NCBI GenBank assembly: GCA_032718475.1
Contig: JAUCBJ010007589.1
Span: 19,015 to 83,014 of the forward strand
Length of the DNA stretch: 64,000 nucleotides
DNA from: Nemertoderma westbladi
Taxonomy: Eukaryota; Xenacoelomorpha; Nemertodermatida; Nemertodermatidae
Reading direction: 5' to 3'
Shown: piece by piece, positions 1 to 10,908 of the stretch
Position numbering within the stretch: position 1 is the stretch's first letter
Layout of the letters: every line of letters starts with the position of its first letter
Program-made: the position numbers and the translations under genes
Notes under the pieces: model-generated
Databases searched by the model: none
The model's input: the letters and a program-made list of their open reading frames with translations, nothing else
What the model was told of the DNA's origin: nothing

Positions 1-754
1 ACACTACACATATACTACACTACATATATACTACATATACTACACATATACTACACTACACATATACTACACTACACATATACTACACATACACATATAC
101 TACACTACACATATACTACACTACACATATACTACAATACACATATACTGCACTACATATATACTACACTACACATATACTACACTACACATATACTACA
201 CTACCCATATACTACAATACACATATACTAAACTACACATATACTACACTACACATATACTACACTACACATATCCTACACTACACATATACTACACTAC
301 ACAAATACTACACTACACATATAATACACTACACATATACTATACTACACATATACTACACTACACATATACTACACTACACATATACTACACTACACAT
401 ATACTACACTACACATACACTACACAACACATATACTACACTACACTTATACTACAATACACATATACTATACTACATATTTACTACACTACACATATTC
501 TACACTACACATATACTACACTACACATATACTACAATACACATATTCTGCACTACACATATACTACACTACACATATACTACACTACACATATACTACA
601 CTACACATATACTACAATACACATATACTACACTACACATATACTACACACATATTCAACAATACACATATACTACCCTATGCATATACTACACACATAT
701 AATACACTACACATATACTACACTACACATATACTACACATATATACTACACTA
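1..754. repeat. 16-bp satellite array
   Basis: A tandem repeat with a 16-bp unit (cacatatactacacta) runs from the window edge to the end of the first LTR. Units vary by substitutions and short deletions, so the array is old or poorly homogenised. It continues beyond the window on the left. BEL element 1 appears to end inside it. Confidence 0.95.
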
Positions 755-1318
755 TGTGACGGGATCCGAGAATCCCGACCGGTTGTTTATTTACGCGTCC
801 CCGCCGTGTGAGTGAAAAGAGTTGTAAGAGTTCTTCCGGTGTTGTTAATACGGTAATACAGTTCGATAATATAATATATATATAGAGAGAGATAGCATGA
901 AATAAATAACACAGAATGGCAATATACTGATGACGGCGGTGACGGTAATAAAAGTCACCGTTCTGCCCTAAATGTACTGAGATGACTGAGTGAATAAATG
1001 AGGAACAGTAACTGGTAATATACTGCACTGGTTGGCCGTATTACATTACTCAGTGGATGCCTGCCCCCCATTGGCTAATAACCCAATTCTCGCCCTCCCA
1101 TCTCTCTGGGAGTGCTTCCTCCCGCTACTGTCACTCTCTCCCTCCCGGAGGTGTAACCTCTGATCCCCGCTGTGTGTGTGTCCCTTTGGGGTTTGTCGCC
1201 CCGTTTATTGGGGTGATACGAGGTTGATTGGCAATCAACCTCGTACTCCCAATATTGCTTAAAGGCCCTGCTTGGCCAACTTTGTGTGTGGTGGTTAGCG
1301 GAATTGAATACGCTAACA
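755..1318 (-). mobile_element. 3' LTR of BEL element 1
   Basis: In minus orientation this block begins TGTTAGCG and ends GTCACA, so it has the TG...CA ends of an LTR. It matches the LTR of BEL element 2 (23699-24277) over most of its length. Shared features include a short inverted motif made of GAGGTTGATT and its complement, and the GATCC-rich 3' end. The length of 564 bp compares with 579 bp in element 2. No partner 5' LTR is visible to the right of this element, so the copy is 5'-truncated or rearranged. Confidence 0.85.
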
Positions 1319-1900
1319 CTCCCCCCCATGCTATCTTCCCGGTGAGAAGATAGCATCCACCTCTAGTGCGCTACAATTCTGCTGGATCCCGATCTACTAT
1401 CGGGTGTGGGGTGGAATTATTTTCTTCGGAGCCGGCTTTCCAGGCCGCTCCCTATGGGTATGATATCGCTATCCCGTCTTTCTGGCGTCCCGTGTTGGGC
1501 CGATCGTGACTTTCTCTCACACGATTTTTGTTTCCCCAACACTCTCACCACTCTAACTCCGCTCTATCCCTTACTCCAACTTCTCAACCGCTCCAACTCT
1601 TACTCCCCCCCCCCCCCCCCCCCACACTCGAATTGCACTCCTCTCACTGTCCCTCATCCTGTCAAAAAAAACTTCCTCTCCATTCTCGCTTTCGTCCCTT
1701 ACACACTTATCGGGCCCCACACATGTTAGTGGGAGCCGTCTAAGTCCCGTCCTGTCGCCCTAGTCAATTAATCCCCAGTCCCAGTAGCTAATTGGAAAAG
1801 GTTGTGCTTGAATACGGTACATACTTTATAATATATATGTGTGAGTTACTTATATAATTATTATAAGGCTATTATTATCATATATTATATTATATGCTCG
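1319..1900 (-). mobile_element. BEL element 1, 3' noncoding region with polypurine tract
   Basis: Read on the minus strand, a purine-rich run ending ATGGGGGGGAG directly precedes the LTR start and is the probable plus-strand primer. A 14-bp inverted pair (ATGCTATCTTCTCA and GAAGATAGCAT-type) lies next to it. The stretch about 1400-1810 is homologous to 36781-37215 in element 2. It contains a C-run at about 1607-1622. No open frame here resembles a protein. Confidence 0.7.
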
Positions 1901-1904
1901 TCTA

Positions 1905-2125
1905 CATAACGCGCCTCATTCTCTCTTGGCCTTTCTCGCCTGGCGACTTCTTCCAGTCGCTTCTCCCCAAATCTATCCGCTTCCAACTTCTCGCACGTGA
2001 TATGTGTATCCACCTCCCTGTCTACTAGATGCCGGCTGTTGTATTACGCCGACTCGCCCTCCAGCCCCGGGTGGTCTACCAGACCTTCGAAGGCCACCTT
2101 GAAGGCTCTTCTGTAGTTCGGAGGT
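1905..2125 (-). pseudogene. Remnant of accessory ORF (middle part), BEL element 1
   Basis: The minus-strand sequence aligns closely with 35010-35220 of BEL element 2, the segment encoding the end of the exonuclease-like region and the start of the charged coiled coil. Shared stretches include the DNA for GLVDHPEL and the following DREVDT segment. Stops and indels break the frame, and the 5' and 3' parts of the accessory gene are missing. It shows that element 1 once carried the same gene downstream of pol. Confidence 0.75.
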
Positions 2126-2204
2126 GATCCTGATATTCTTAATTTTATTTTGTTTTGTGCTATTGCCCTATCTACCTTTCTGGCCACTACTTCTACGGTA
2201 TTTT

Positions 2205-2870
2205 GTGCTCTCTAATCTCTTACTGCTAACTCTACTATCCCTACTAGCTCTATTTTTTACTAACTCTTACTATATACTATATCTTATACATATCCCCCAA
2301 ACACTAATTCTTGCTACTAACGGTACTATACGTACCCTCTTACTGACTCCTCTTACTCACTCTCACTAACTGGTACTACATACCCTCTTACTACTAACTC
2401 TCCAACTAACTCTTACTAACCGGTACTACGTACCCTCTTACTACTAACTCTCCAACTAACTCTAACTAACAGTACTACGTACGTACCCTCTTACTAACTA
2501 ACTTCTCTAACTAACGGTACTATGTACCCTCTTACTAACTAACTAACCTCTCTAACTAACGGTACTACGTACCCTCTTACTAACTAACTAACCTCTCTAA
2601 CTAACGGTACTATGTACCCTCCTACTAACTTCTAACTCCATTAACTGACGGTACTACGTACGCTCTTACTAACTAACTAACCTCTCTAACTAACGGTACT
2701 ACATACCCTCCTACTAACTTCTAACTCCACTAACTGACGGTACTATGTACCCTCCTACTACTTAACTAACTATCTAACTGACGGTACTATGTACCCTCTT
2801 ACTACTTAACTAACTATCTAACTAACTTCTGTCTGCATGCTTACTGCGTACCTATTATGTTCTATTACTT
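2205..2870 (-). repeat. GGTACGTAGTACC minisatellite between pol and accessory ORF, element 1
   Basis: Degenerate tandem repeats of about 40-60 bp are built on the core GGTACGTAGTACC with GTTAGTTAGTTAG spacers (given for the minus strand). The core can form a 5-bp hairpin, GGTAC/GTACC with loop GTA. The same array lies at the equivalent position in element 2 (32925-33590), so it belongs to the element rather than to the host. Confidence 0.85.
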
Positions 2871-2970
2871 TTTATTTTATTTTTATTTTTTATTTTATGT
2901 GTGGGAAGGGCGTCTCACCCTCAATCCGACCCCCCTCAGTCCAACTTTTGGATGACTAAACTCTACTCGA

Positions 2971-3890
2971 CTAAGGTGCGCCCTCTAGCAGGCAGCACTT
3001 TCCTACAGCTCTCCTGTAGGTCTTTCTATCTTTCACTCCTATCTTGCCACCTATCCACACTTCTACCGATCGGACTCTTCCATCCTCATCGGAGTAAGTG
3101 CCCACAACTCTCGCCAACCGCCACTGCTTGTTGATGATGGTATCGTCCGTGACGATCACCAGATCACCCTCCTTTAACTCCCTGTTTGTATTTCTCCACT
3201 TGCTTCTCCTATGAAGCGTGGGTAGATATTCCTCGACCCACCTCCTCCAATACCTAAGGCTTATCGCCTTAGCGACTTTCCAACTCTGGCGGGAGTGTAT
3301 ATCGTCTGGGTCTACACCCCGCATGTCGATGGTCGCTGGCCTTTCCATTAGAAAATGACTGGGCGTCAGCACATCTAATGACTCAGGGTCATCATTTTCT
3401 GGATATAGTGGTCTGCTATTAATGATAACCCACACTTTGCTAGTACTGTCCTTAGTACGTCCTCTGTTACCATGTGGGTGTTCATCAACTTCGTCATCAG
3501 ACGCTTTGAACTACCCACGAGTTTCTCGATGCATCCTAGAGTATGCGGAGCATACGGCGTCCTCCTCTCCCACTTCACCTGTCGTCTTCTCATTGCTGCC
3601 CTGACTTCCTCCCCCTCCAGGATATCCAAGGCCTCTGCGGTTGCATCTTGGGCGAGTTCTATCCCTACCGCCCACGTGTTGTTACCTACGAAGATAATGC
3701 GGTAGCGTTTCTCTGTGTGTCGCATCACCTTAAACTTTATCGGCCCGAACATGTCCATACCGCAGTGCGTGAATGGCGGGTCGTGCTGTCTCACCCTACT
3801 GGCCGGTAGTGGTCTCCGGTGGGTATGTGTAATTCCGGTGTGTCGAGTCCGATTAATTGGGTGATTCGGTTCACATCCAACGGTGGACAT
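2971..3890 (-). pseudogene. BEL integrase and C-terminal domain, element 1 (deleted)
   Basis: Two overlapping minus-strand frames (3375-3890 and 2971-3435) are close to the integrase of element 2 (31755-32791). Visible are PFTHCGMDMFGPI with the first catalytic Asp, RRTPYAPHTLGC with the Glu region, and the C-terminal LARVVGTYSDEDGRVRSVEV block typical of BEL/Pao elements (DUF5641-like). About 38 residues are missing relative to element 2 and take with them the SDNGTNF motif holding the second catalytic Asp. A frameshift lies near 3400. The protein cannot be an active integrase. The upstream join near 3800 runs straight into the protease region, with no RT or RNase H between. Confidence 0.85.
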
Positions 3891-6694
3891 CGTAGGTCTA
3901 CATCTTCCCGGTCTAGCTGTATGAGGGGTGCGTATTCAGCTGATTGTCGGAACCGCACTCGGAGATCGGTGTGTACCAGGGCATTCTTGATCGTCAGTTT
4001 GACCGTCTCGTAACCCTTCATAACTCCTTACATCTTGAGTTGCACCTCCCCGGACTCTACTTCTCTATGGTCGGTGATAGTTTGTATGGGTCGTTTGCAA
4101 GGTTCGTAGTCTAGGCCTAATTGTTCGAGGAAATCCCGGTTGATGATGGTTCCGTCCGACCCGTTGTCAAGGAACGCGAGCGTTACTGGAATCACTTTGG
4201 CGAAGACCATGTAACGGCGGTTTATAAGGTTGATCGTAGCCGAGATATTTGTCACATGTGATACATCAGTGGCGGTTTTAAACGGATTGGTTTCCCTCCG
4301 TTGAATCGTCCGGGTACCCTTAGAGAATTTATTCATTTCTCCTCTCCTTTTGGATTTGATCCGGAACGGTAGGGTGGAAAAGTCGAAGTTCGCAGGGATG
4401 TGGAGGAGTGTGTGATGACGCAGGTTATTACAGACCGCGCAGCATGATCTTTGGTCGCAATCCCGAACATAGTGACCTGTTCCGAGACACCGGAAGCATC
4501 CTCGGTGTTTCATTATCGCCTCGAAGCATTGAACGAGTTCGGCGAACTGGAACTTTCTGCAGAATTCCACCTTGTGTTTCTCTCCACAGAAAAAACATAG
4601 AAGGGAGGTTGTGGTGCCTACCCTTTTGGGTGCCCAATTCACTAGATAACACGCCCATTCCTCGGCTGATGTCGGTTCCTCGTAGTCCTCATCGTCGGAA
4701 ACCTCGGCCATAGTGATGGCCATCGTACTCACCGGAGGGGGACGAAATCTCGGTTTCGGAGTGGGTGCCCTGCTCCTGGAGTTGTTCTCTACCCCGTCTA
4801 ACTCAGAGAGACTTTGTTTGGAGAACATCGAGTCATTCATGGCTTCGGAGATATCATCTAGGAATGCCGACATTTCGAGGAAACTGGGATCTCGATCTGG
4901 GTGTCTGCGTCGGAGATCTACGCATTTATACGCCCATTTGCTTTGCAGCCATCCGGGGAACTTTCGGGCAATCTGTCGGAGGTTTAGAATTTTGTTTAGT
5001 TGTTCCTCCTTATTAAAAGGTTTTAGAGTGTAGTAGGCATCTTTCATGGAATCCGAGAACTCTTGGATATTCTGTGGGTCCCCTAGGGACCCAGCGTCCT
5101 GTATCAGTTTCTCGAGAGTCTTATTATTTATTGTTCCGATGTTTACGTATCTCTTGTCTAGAGTTTTCCATGCGTCGTAGTACGCCTCGTGAGATCCTCC
5201 TTCAAAACATTTAATGATTCGACATGGTTTGTCCCCCAGGTATTGGGATAAATATACCAGTTTTTGTGCGTCGGTTATATCCGTTGACCCGATCTGAGTG
5301 AAGAACCGTTTCTTGAATCCGAGGTAATCGACGGGGTCTCCCTCAAAGGTGCGGATCTCCATCTTGGGCATAGCCAGGCAGTTTTCCAATGCTCGGATGA
5401 TGCCGACGTCATCTGAACTGGAATGACTAGGATAATTATAGTTATTAACACTCTCTCCCATGCAAGATGGATCGATGAGAGGTGGAGTTTTAATGATGAC
5501 GCAGTTACGGATTTTCGGTGTGGATGTGAATGGATTGTTGGATCGAGGGGTGGTATCCCATTCCGAGTCCTTTTCAGGCTCGTACTGGGGAACGCTCGGT
5601 GCTGTGGGATTGGATGGGAAATAAGGTTCCTCATTCTTAAGCGTAACCGGGGGGGGGGGGGGGGGATGGAATACCGGTGCTTGAGCCAATAACGTGGACA
5701 GTATGTTAGGCGGGAATTCGGATTTCGGGGGTTTCGCAGTTGGTGGTGTAAATGACTTTTCCAATTCCGGGACCGGGATTGGTTCATAGTCCTGTTCTAT
5801 ACCCTTTTCCCAGTCCTCATATAGTTGGAGGTCCCGTTCTATGAGTGCGGCCTCGTAGTCTGCGAGTTTAGCAATGTCCGCATTCTTTTTGTGAACAAGA
5901 ATCGCTTGGGCCTCGGCACTTCGTTTACGCATTTCGGCCTCTTGTTTTTGTGTCTCGGCCTGTTGGTCGGCCTCTACTTTACGCATTTCAGCCTCTTGTT
6001 TTTGTCATTCGGCCTCTTGTTTTCGTGTCTCGGCCTGTTGCTCGGCCTCCTGTTTATGTCTCTCCTCAGCTAATACATCCTGTTCAATCTGTAGTTGGAC
6101 ATATTCGTCTTCCATTCGGGCTTTAAGGACTAGTGCCCTCTGTTCTCGTAGCTTATCTCGTAGTGGTTGACCCCCTTGAGAACTGCGCGCTGAACCAGAT
6201 ATCTCGTTCGTAGCGCTGGAGTGCTGGTGCCTCGAGGACCCAGTTCTTTTTCGCTGAACCACGGTCCTGGTTCCGGAGGTCCGTACCGATTCTGCATCCG
6301 CCCTTTCAGTTTGCTTATAATACTGTTCTTCGTAGCCTCTTACGAGGCTGAGGGTCCTCCGATGTTGTTTGCGGAACTCGTCCAAATGTGCGACGTGTTC
6401 TTCGAGTCTGGGGTAGTTTCCCAGATTGGTGGCGGGAATGAGTACATGATATGCCTGTATCATCCTCTCATATCGTTGTAAGATACTTCGGATATTCTGT
6501 AATTGAGTCTGTATATTGCTGAGTGGGGTCTTGGCTCCTTTTAGTTGTTTCTCGATGCGATGATATGCTCGAGTCACCCCGCCTTTGAGAGCTCCCAGTC
6601 GACGAGCCATGTTCTTCACATTCGGTACCTCGTCGGCTTCCGAGTCTGTGTGGGGGTCCATTTCATCAGTATCGGAGATGTTGTTCGTCGTCAT
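3791..6694 (-). pseudogene. BEL gag-protease polyprotein, element 1
   Basis: One reading frame covers 6694 to 3791 and is interrupted only by a TGA at 6005-6007 and a TAA at 4028-4030. The order is: an N-terminal charged coiled coil rich in KQEAE-type repeats; a Pro-rich linker coded partly by a long G-run near 5650-5667; a gag domain of the BEL/Pao type (DUF1759-like, MEIRTFEGDPVDYLGFKKRF); a Cys/His cluster (CFFCGEKHKVEFC, CFRCLGTGHYVRDC); and an aspartic protease segment LAFLDNGSDGT, where the usual D[ST]G is DNG. The TGA lies inside the KQEAE repeat. It is a dead or non-autonomous copy because RT is absent. Confidence 0.85.
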
Positions 6695-6882
6695 TCTAGC
6701 GCCTCGTTGATCGCCAGATATGCGATATTGTAAAATAGTTCTTCGTAGGTCTCGTATTCGGCTTGGACTACCCGAACGGTAATCCTGAATCGTCCGACGT
6801 TCGTTCCTTGTACTTCAACTTCGACGTGCCAGATTCCTGGCTCAACTTGGATTATATAAATAGGTGTGATCGATACTTCCAT
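6691..6882 (-). CDS. Small ORF upstream of gag, element 1
   Basis: This 63-residue frame overlaps the start of the gag frame by the four bases ATGA, an arrangement that would suit coupled translation. It starts MEVSITPIYIIQVEPGIW and is rich in beta-forming residues and acidic at the end. I do not recognise a family. Its 5' end lies inside a segment duplicated at 7056-7232. It could equally be a chance ORF in the leader of the element. Confidence 0.4.
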   Translation of the reverse strand: MEVSITPIYIIQVEPGIWHVEVEVQGTNVGRFRITVRVVQAEYETYEELFYNIAYLAINEALE

Positions 6883-7232
6883 TCCCTGTTAACGACTCTC
6901 TGTATATGATCTGCCGACTACGAGTTTTTAGTTCGAGTTTGTAGATTGATTGAACCACGGCTTTGTCTTAAATCAAATACCAGAGTTTCCTCGTAGTTTC
7001 CTTTAACATGGATTTATTGGTTTATTATTTTGGTTAGTGTACGTTAGTTGGCCAATTCCTTGTACTTCAACTCTTCGATGTGCCAAATTCCTGGCTCAAC
7101 TTGAATTAAATCAATAGGTGTGATCGATACTTCCATTCCCTGTTAACGACTCTCTGTATATGATCTGCCGACTACGAGTTTTTAGTTCGAGTTTGTAGAT
7201 TGATTGAACCACGGCTTTGTCTTAAATCAAAT
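6804..7232. repeat. Direct duplication of about 176 bp
   Basis: 6804-6978 and 7056-7232 are near-identical direct copies offset by 252-254 bp, with a few substitutions and a 2-bp indel. The copy nearer gag contains the start of the 63-residue ORF. This may be a partial leader duplication of element 1. Confidence 0.85.
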
Positions 7233-7663
7233 TAAACCAAATTCCCCAGTTGAAGTTGGCCGCGTCTTATTCTCAATTTTGCTGCTGTTATTCCCGACAC
7301 CATGGGGGAAAACGCCGATGCTGGAGGCGGAACTTTTTGACCACGGAATTCCGTCCAGTCACCGGAAATTGGTAGTGGAGAAGGAATACTTTCTTAAATG
7401 CAAGATTGCGGTTGAGAAAAGTTTCATTGGTTGGATATAATCTTTAATGTAACTTCCCTACGGTTGAATCTTGATTGAGAATAAGTTGGGCTTCCCCAAA
7501 CCAATATACACCAAATATTCACAATAATATAACACGACAATATAAATCCCTACAGTACATTATTTAATTACCCACTGTTCGCTATAGATTTTAACCTAAC
7601 TAATGTTCCCCAATTTTCCCTCGGTCCTAGTCTCGGTACCGTAGTGTCGGTGTCGGTCGACCC
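7233..7663. other. No gene recognised
   Basis: The sequence is unique within the window and AT-rich toward the right. A plus-strand frame at 7204-7440 shows no recognisable family. No LTR matching 755-1318 is found here, so the 5' end of element 1 remains undefined. Confidence 0.5.
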
Positions 7664-8460
7664 TGTTGCGTGTCCGTCCCACCCTTCCCGAACCCCGAAG
7701 GGATCGGTCATCAGGAAAGCAGTACAGCTTGGCTAAGGGTCGGTCAAGTCGGTAGAACCGGTTGCGTGTCCGTCCCACCCTTCCCGAACCCCAAAGGGAT
7801 TGGTCATCAGGAAAGCGGTACGGCTTGGCTAGGGGTCTGTCAAGTCGGTGGACCCGTTTGCATGTCCGTCCCACCCTTCCCGAACCCCGAAGGGATCGGT
7901 CATCAGGAAAGCGGTACGGCTTGGCTAGGGGTCCGTCGGTTCATCGCAGGGACCCAACCACCTAGGCTTTCCGAGTCCTTATTCAGGCTCGTAGTCGCTT
8001 CGGTAGCCGAGAAGCTGCTCTGAACAGTCGGTAGGCCAGTAGAGTCCAGTCCTTTGTCTTTTGACCCCATTGCGTGTCTGTCCCACCCTTCACGAACCCC
8101 GAGGGGATCGGTCATCAGGAAAGCGGTACGGCTTGGCAAGGGGTCTGTCAGCCCGTTGTGAGCCCCAACGGTTGGTAGTTTTCCGAGTCCTTATTCAGGC
8201 TCGTACTAACGCCGGTTGTTGAACCCACTCCAGGAAGGCAGTCCTTGTCGAACCCTTCCTCCGTTAGTCGGTCGACCCGTCGCAAGTCCCTGGCGTATGT
8301 TGGCAGGCTTTCCGAGTCCTTATTCAGGCTTGTACTAACTGCCAGCGACCAGGGACTGCTAAGAATCTGTCTGTCGGTTCCCGTCGCAAATCCCTGACAC
8401 AAGCAGCAGACTTTCTGAGTCCTTATTCAGGCTCGTAATAACTGCTGTTGGCCAGGGACC
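7664..8460. repeat. Tandem array, 96-bp units then related longer units
   Basis: Units beginning TGTCCGTCCCACCC start at 7671, 7767 and 7863 (exact 96-bp spacing) and at 8075. They are followed by variants sharing the 23-bp motif around CCGAGTCCTTATTCAGGCTC at about 7968, 8182, 8308 and 8418. Both parts belong to one higher-order repeat. Open frames here on either strand are repeat artefacts. Confidence 0.9.
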
Positions 8461-8779
8461 GCTAAGGGCAGTCCTTGTCCTTTAGACCTAGCGAGTTACC
8501 AAATCCACCTCTACAGGCAGCAGGAAGTTGGCTAGGCCTAATAGTAATCAGGCAAACCTGAATACTGCTTAACTTTGCCTCCCACCCCTGGCCCTTAAAT
8601 ACATGAAATGAGTCCCGTACCCCGTAAGTTGCCCCAATATTCGCCCATAAATCGCCCCCAGTCCATAGAATGTGCCCAAATCCCATGTTCCCGCACCCAG
8701 TAGTGATATCGGAATATTCATTTAAAATAAATCCAAAAAATATTCAACTCACTTTAAGAAAAGTTGAAATACCGCGAAC
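8461..8779. other. No gene recognised
   Basis: About 320 bp of unique sequence lie between the tandem array and the truncated RTE-like LINE. No motif, repeat or credible coding frame is seen. Confidence 0.5.
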
Positions 8780-10195
8780 ACGCAGAAAGAGTCACGACTC
8801 AAACAGACTACAGGAGCCAAGAATGCAGTTAAGGCTGCATCTAGGTCCCTGAACTGGCAGTACTCTGTTAATCTACAGGAGCTAATAAACCAACAGGTTG
8901 ATGCCATCAATGATGCTGACGACAGCAAGTAATCATCAGGCAGTCAATCAACTTGCATACTGGGCTGAAAGGCCAACCAACCACCAAGGTTACGGCTGAA
9001 TCACCAGCCGATCGCCTCAATGGTTGGAAGGCCCACTTTGAAAATCTCATCAATAATGACAGGGTATTGCCTGATAACTTTATAGAAGTAAAAGTGTCTG
9101 AGTCTGTACTCCCAGATATTCCCATTAAGTTAAGGCTGCTGCAAAGACCATTAAGACCAATCGTGCCAGTGAAGTAGATGGTGTTCCCCTGAGGTCTTCA
9201 AAATACCTGAGTGTTTAAAGCTCATCTATCCCATCATAGTAGACATGTATCGTTCAACAAGAGTCCGACAAGAAATGAAAACAAATAAGTTAGTGTCAGT
9301 TCCCAAGAAGGGCAACCTAACACTCTATGGTTCTTTTCGGGGAATCTCATTAATCTCGATTGCTGCAAAGCTATATAATAGAATTCTATTAAATCGCATC
9401 AGGGATCCCATTGAGAGACTGCTCCGTGGAAATCAGAATGGGTTCCGTAAAGGTCGTGGGACCATGGAGCCCATTTTGGCACTTAGAAGGATAATTGAAG
9501 AGTTACCGAAAAAGAAAGACAGGCATCTGGCTGTTATCTTTGTTGACTTCTTCAACCGTTGATTCAGTCTCTCGCTCACGTATATTCAGCATACTTTCAT
9601 TATATGGGATTCCTGATGAAATTATTGCAGCAATCAGATCAGTATACGATGGTTCGACAACATTTGTGTAATTATGTGAGAATTATGTGAGAATTATTCG
9701 GAAACTTAAGGTCTGATTATTTAGAGCAGCAGTAGTTCCAGTACTCCTCTATGGGAGTCCATGCTGGGCTCTAACTGCTGAAGATACCAAATCTCTGGAG
9801 GGCACGTTCACAAGAATGCTATGCCGGGTTCATTGTGTCAAGTACAATGCACACATCTCCAACCAGACACTATATAACATTGGAGGTGTCTCGTTGGTTC
9901 CCCCAAGCTTGACACTAGAACAAAGTCGCCTCCGCTTTGCAGGACATTGTTTTCGCCGTGAAGACCAGCCAGTGCATAATCTTGTGATTTGGCAGCCTCA
10001 TGGAGTGAATAAGCATGGTGGACAGCCCATGACATATTTGAAACGCATCTTAAAGGAAATTGGCCTTGAAGATGCGGATGATCTACCAAATGTCATGGGT
10101 GATAGGGAGTTGTGGCGGCACAATTTTGTCGATAAGCTGGCACAGCATTCTTAAAAATGCAGCTGCATTGCAGCATGCCGATCCTAGTAGTAGTT
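8780..10195 (+). pseudogene. Deleted RTE-like LINE copy
   Basis: The plus strand matches the intact LINE at 37311-41062 in reverse. It starts within the segment between endonuclease and RT. The frame 9245-9562 keeps RT blocks such as SFRGISLISIAAKLYNRI and FRKGRGTMEP, but an indel near 9555 breaks VDFFKAFD. At about 9665-9715 the rest of RT, including FADD, is deleted, and the copy resumes in the C-terminal part (9816-10154). It ends in the element's short 3' end CCTAGTAGTAG. It is 5'-truncated, internally deleted and dead. Confidence 0.9.
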
Positions 10196-10256
10196 CTGTC
10201 GGGCTGCGCGCCACCTGCAGCCTCCTGTTGGCTGATGGTCCCGGTACTGTCGCTGC

Positions 10257-10267
10257 TGCCTTATGTC
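10257..10267. repeat. Target-site duplication, left (TGCCTTATGTC)
   Basis: The 11-bp sequence TGCCTTATGTC is repeated exactly at 11811-11821 on the other side of the hammerhead array. This shows that 10268-11810 inserted as one unit. Confidence 0.85.
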
Positions 10268-10452
10268 TATTATAGGAAGGGATCTTGGGGTCTTAGCCTC
10301 GAATGATAAGTTTATTTTACCGAAAATAACTTATCTTTTATTGGCGCAATTGTAGGACTAATCCCATCACATGCGTACTTTTTAACCGGGTAGTGTACAA
10401 CTTTAGGAATCGCGTAATTTTTTCTTGAAATTAATATCTCATATCTCTCCAA

Positions 10453-10495
10453 ACCACGTACGCGTTTCGACCTTACTGGGTCTCATCAGCGTGGT
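10453..10495 (-). ncRNA. Hammerhead ribozyme, copy 1
   Basis: On the minus strand the order is: stem I strand ACCACG (10495-10490), core CTGATGA (10489-10483), stem II GACC (10482-10479) with loop CAGTAA and GGTC (10472-10469), core GAAA (10468-10465), a 2-bp stem III closed by a GC loop, the NUH triplet GTA (10461-10459), and the second stem I strand CGTGGT (10458-10453). All conserved hammerhead core bases are present and both stems pair perfectly. Cleavage would be after base 10459. The tiny stem III suggests activity as a dimer, which the tandem layout provides. Confidence 0.9.
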
Positions 10496-10498
10496 GTC

Positions 10499-10560
10499 GG
10501 ATTCGAACCTGGGACCTCGAGATGGAAGCCGAGACTACAACCACTAGACCACATGTTCTT
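10499..10560 (-). promoter_or_regulatory. tRNA-Gly-like head with Pol III A and B boxes (unit 1)
   Basis: On the minus strand TGGTCTAGTGG fits the A box and GGTTCGAATCC fits the B box, about 43 bases apart. The region between them resembles a tRNA-Gly, with TCC in the anticodon position, but the acceptor stem is not kept. It lies immediately 5' of the hammerhead, so a Pol III transcript would run through the ribozyme. Equivalent heads are at about 10912-10974 (mutated B box) and 11326-11387. Confidence 0.75.
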
Positions 10561-10865
10561 GAGATATGGAGTATTAATTTCAAAGCCAGCTGCCATTTTA
10601 TTAGCCCCTGATTTTTTTATTATTGATAGTAACAATGTGTTGGCAAGCTGTATTTTTCGAGGTGTTTGTTATTATACATTTATTATAGGTAGGGATCTTG
10701 GGGTCTTAGCCTCGAATGATAAGTTTATTTTACCGAAAATAACTTATCTTTTATTGGCGCAATTGTAGGACTAATCCCATCACATGCGTACTTTTTAACC
10801 GGGTAGTGTACAAATTTAGGAATCGCGTAATTTTTTCTTGAAATTAATATCTCATATCTCTCCAA

Positions 10866-10908
10866 ACCACGTACGCGTTTCGACCTTACTGGGTCTCATC
10901 AGCGTGGT
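10866..10908 (-). ncRNA. Hammerhead ribozyme, copy 2
   Basis: It is identical in all core and stem bases to copy 1, 413 bp downstream. The tRNA-like head next to it has a damaged B box (TTTTCGAATCC in place of GGTTCGAATCC). Confidence 0.9.

Noticed and set aside
747-1356. Minus-strand frames of 62-93 residues
   Set aside because: They lie inside the LTR and its flank and have no protein-like features.
7596-8402. Several open frames on both strands
   Set aside because: They are products of the 96-bp tandem array, whose unit length is a multiple of three.
10499-10560. Functional tRNA gene
   Set aside because: The acceptor stem is not conserved, and the same head repeats in each array unit, so it is a promoter-like head and not a tRNA.
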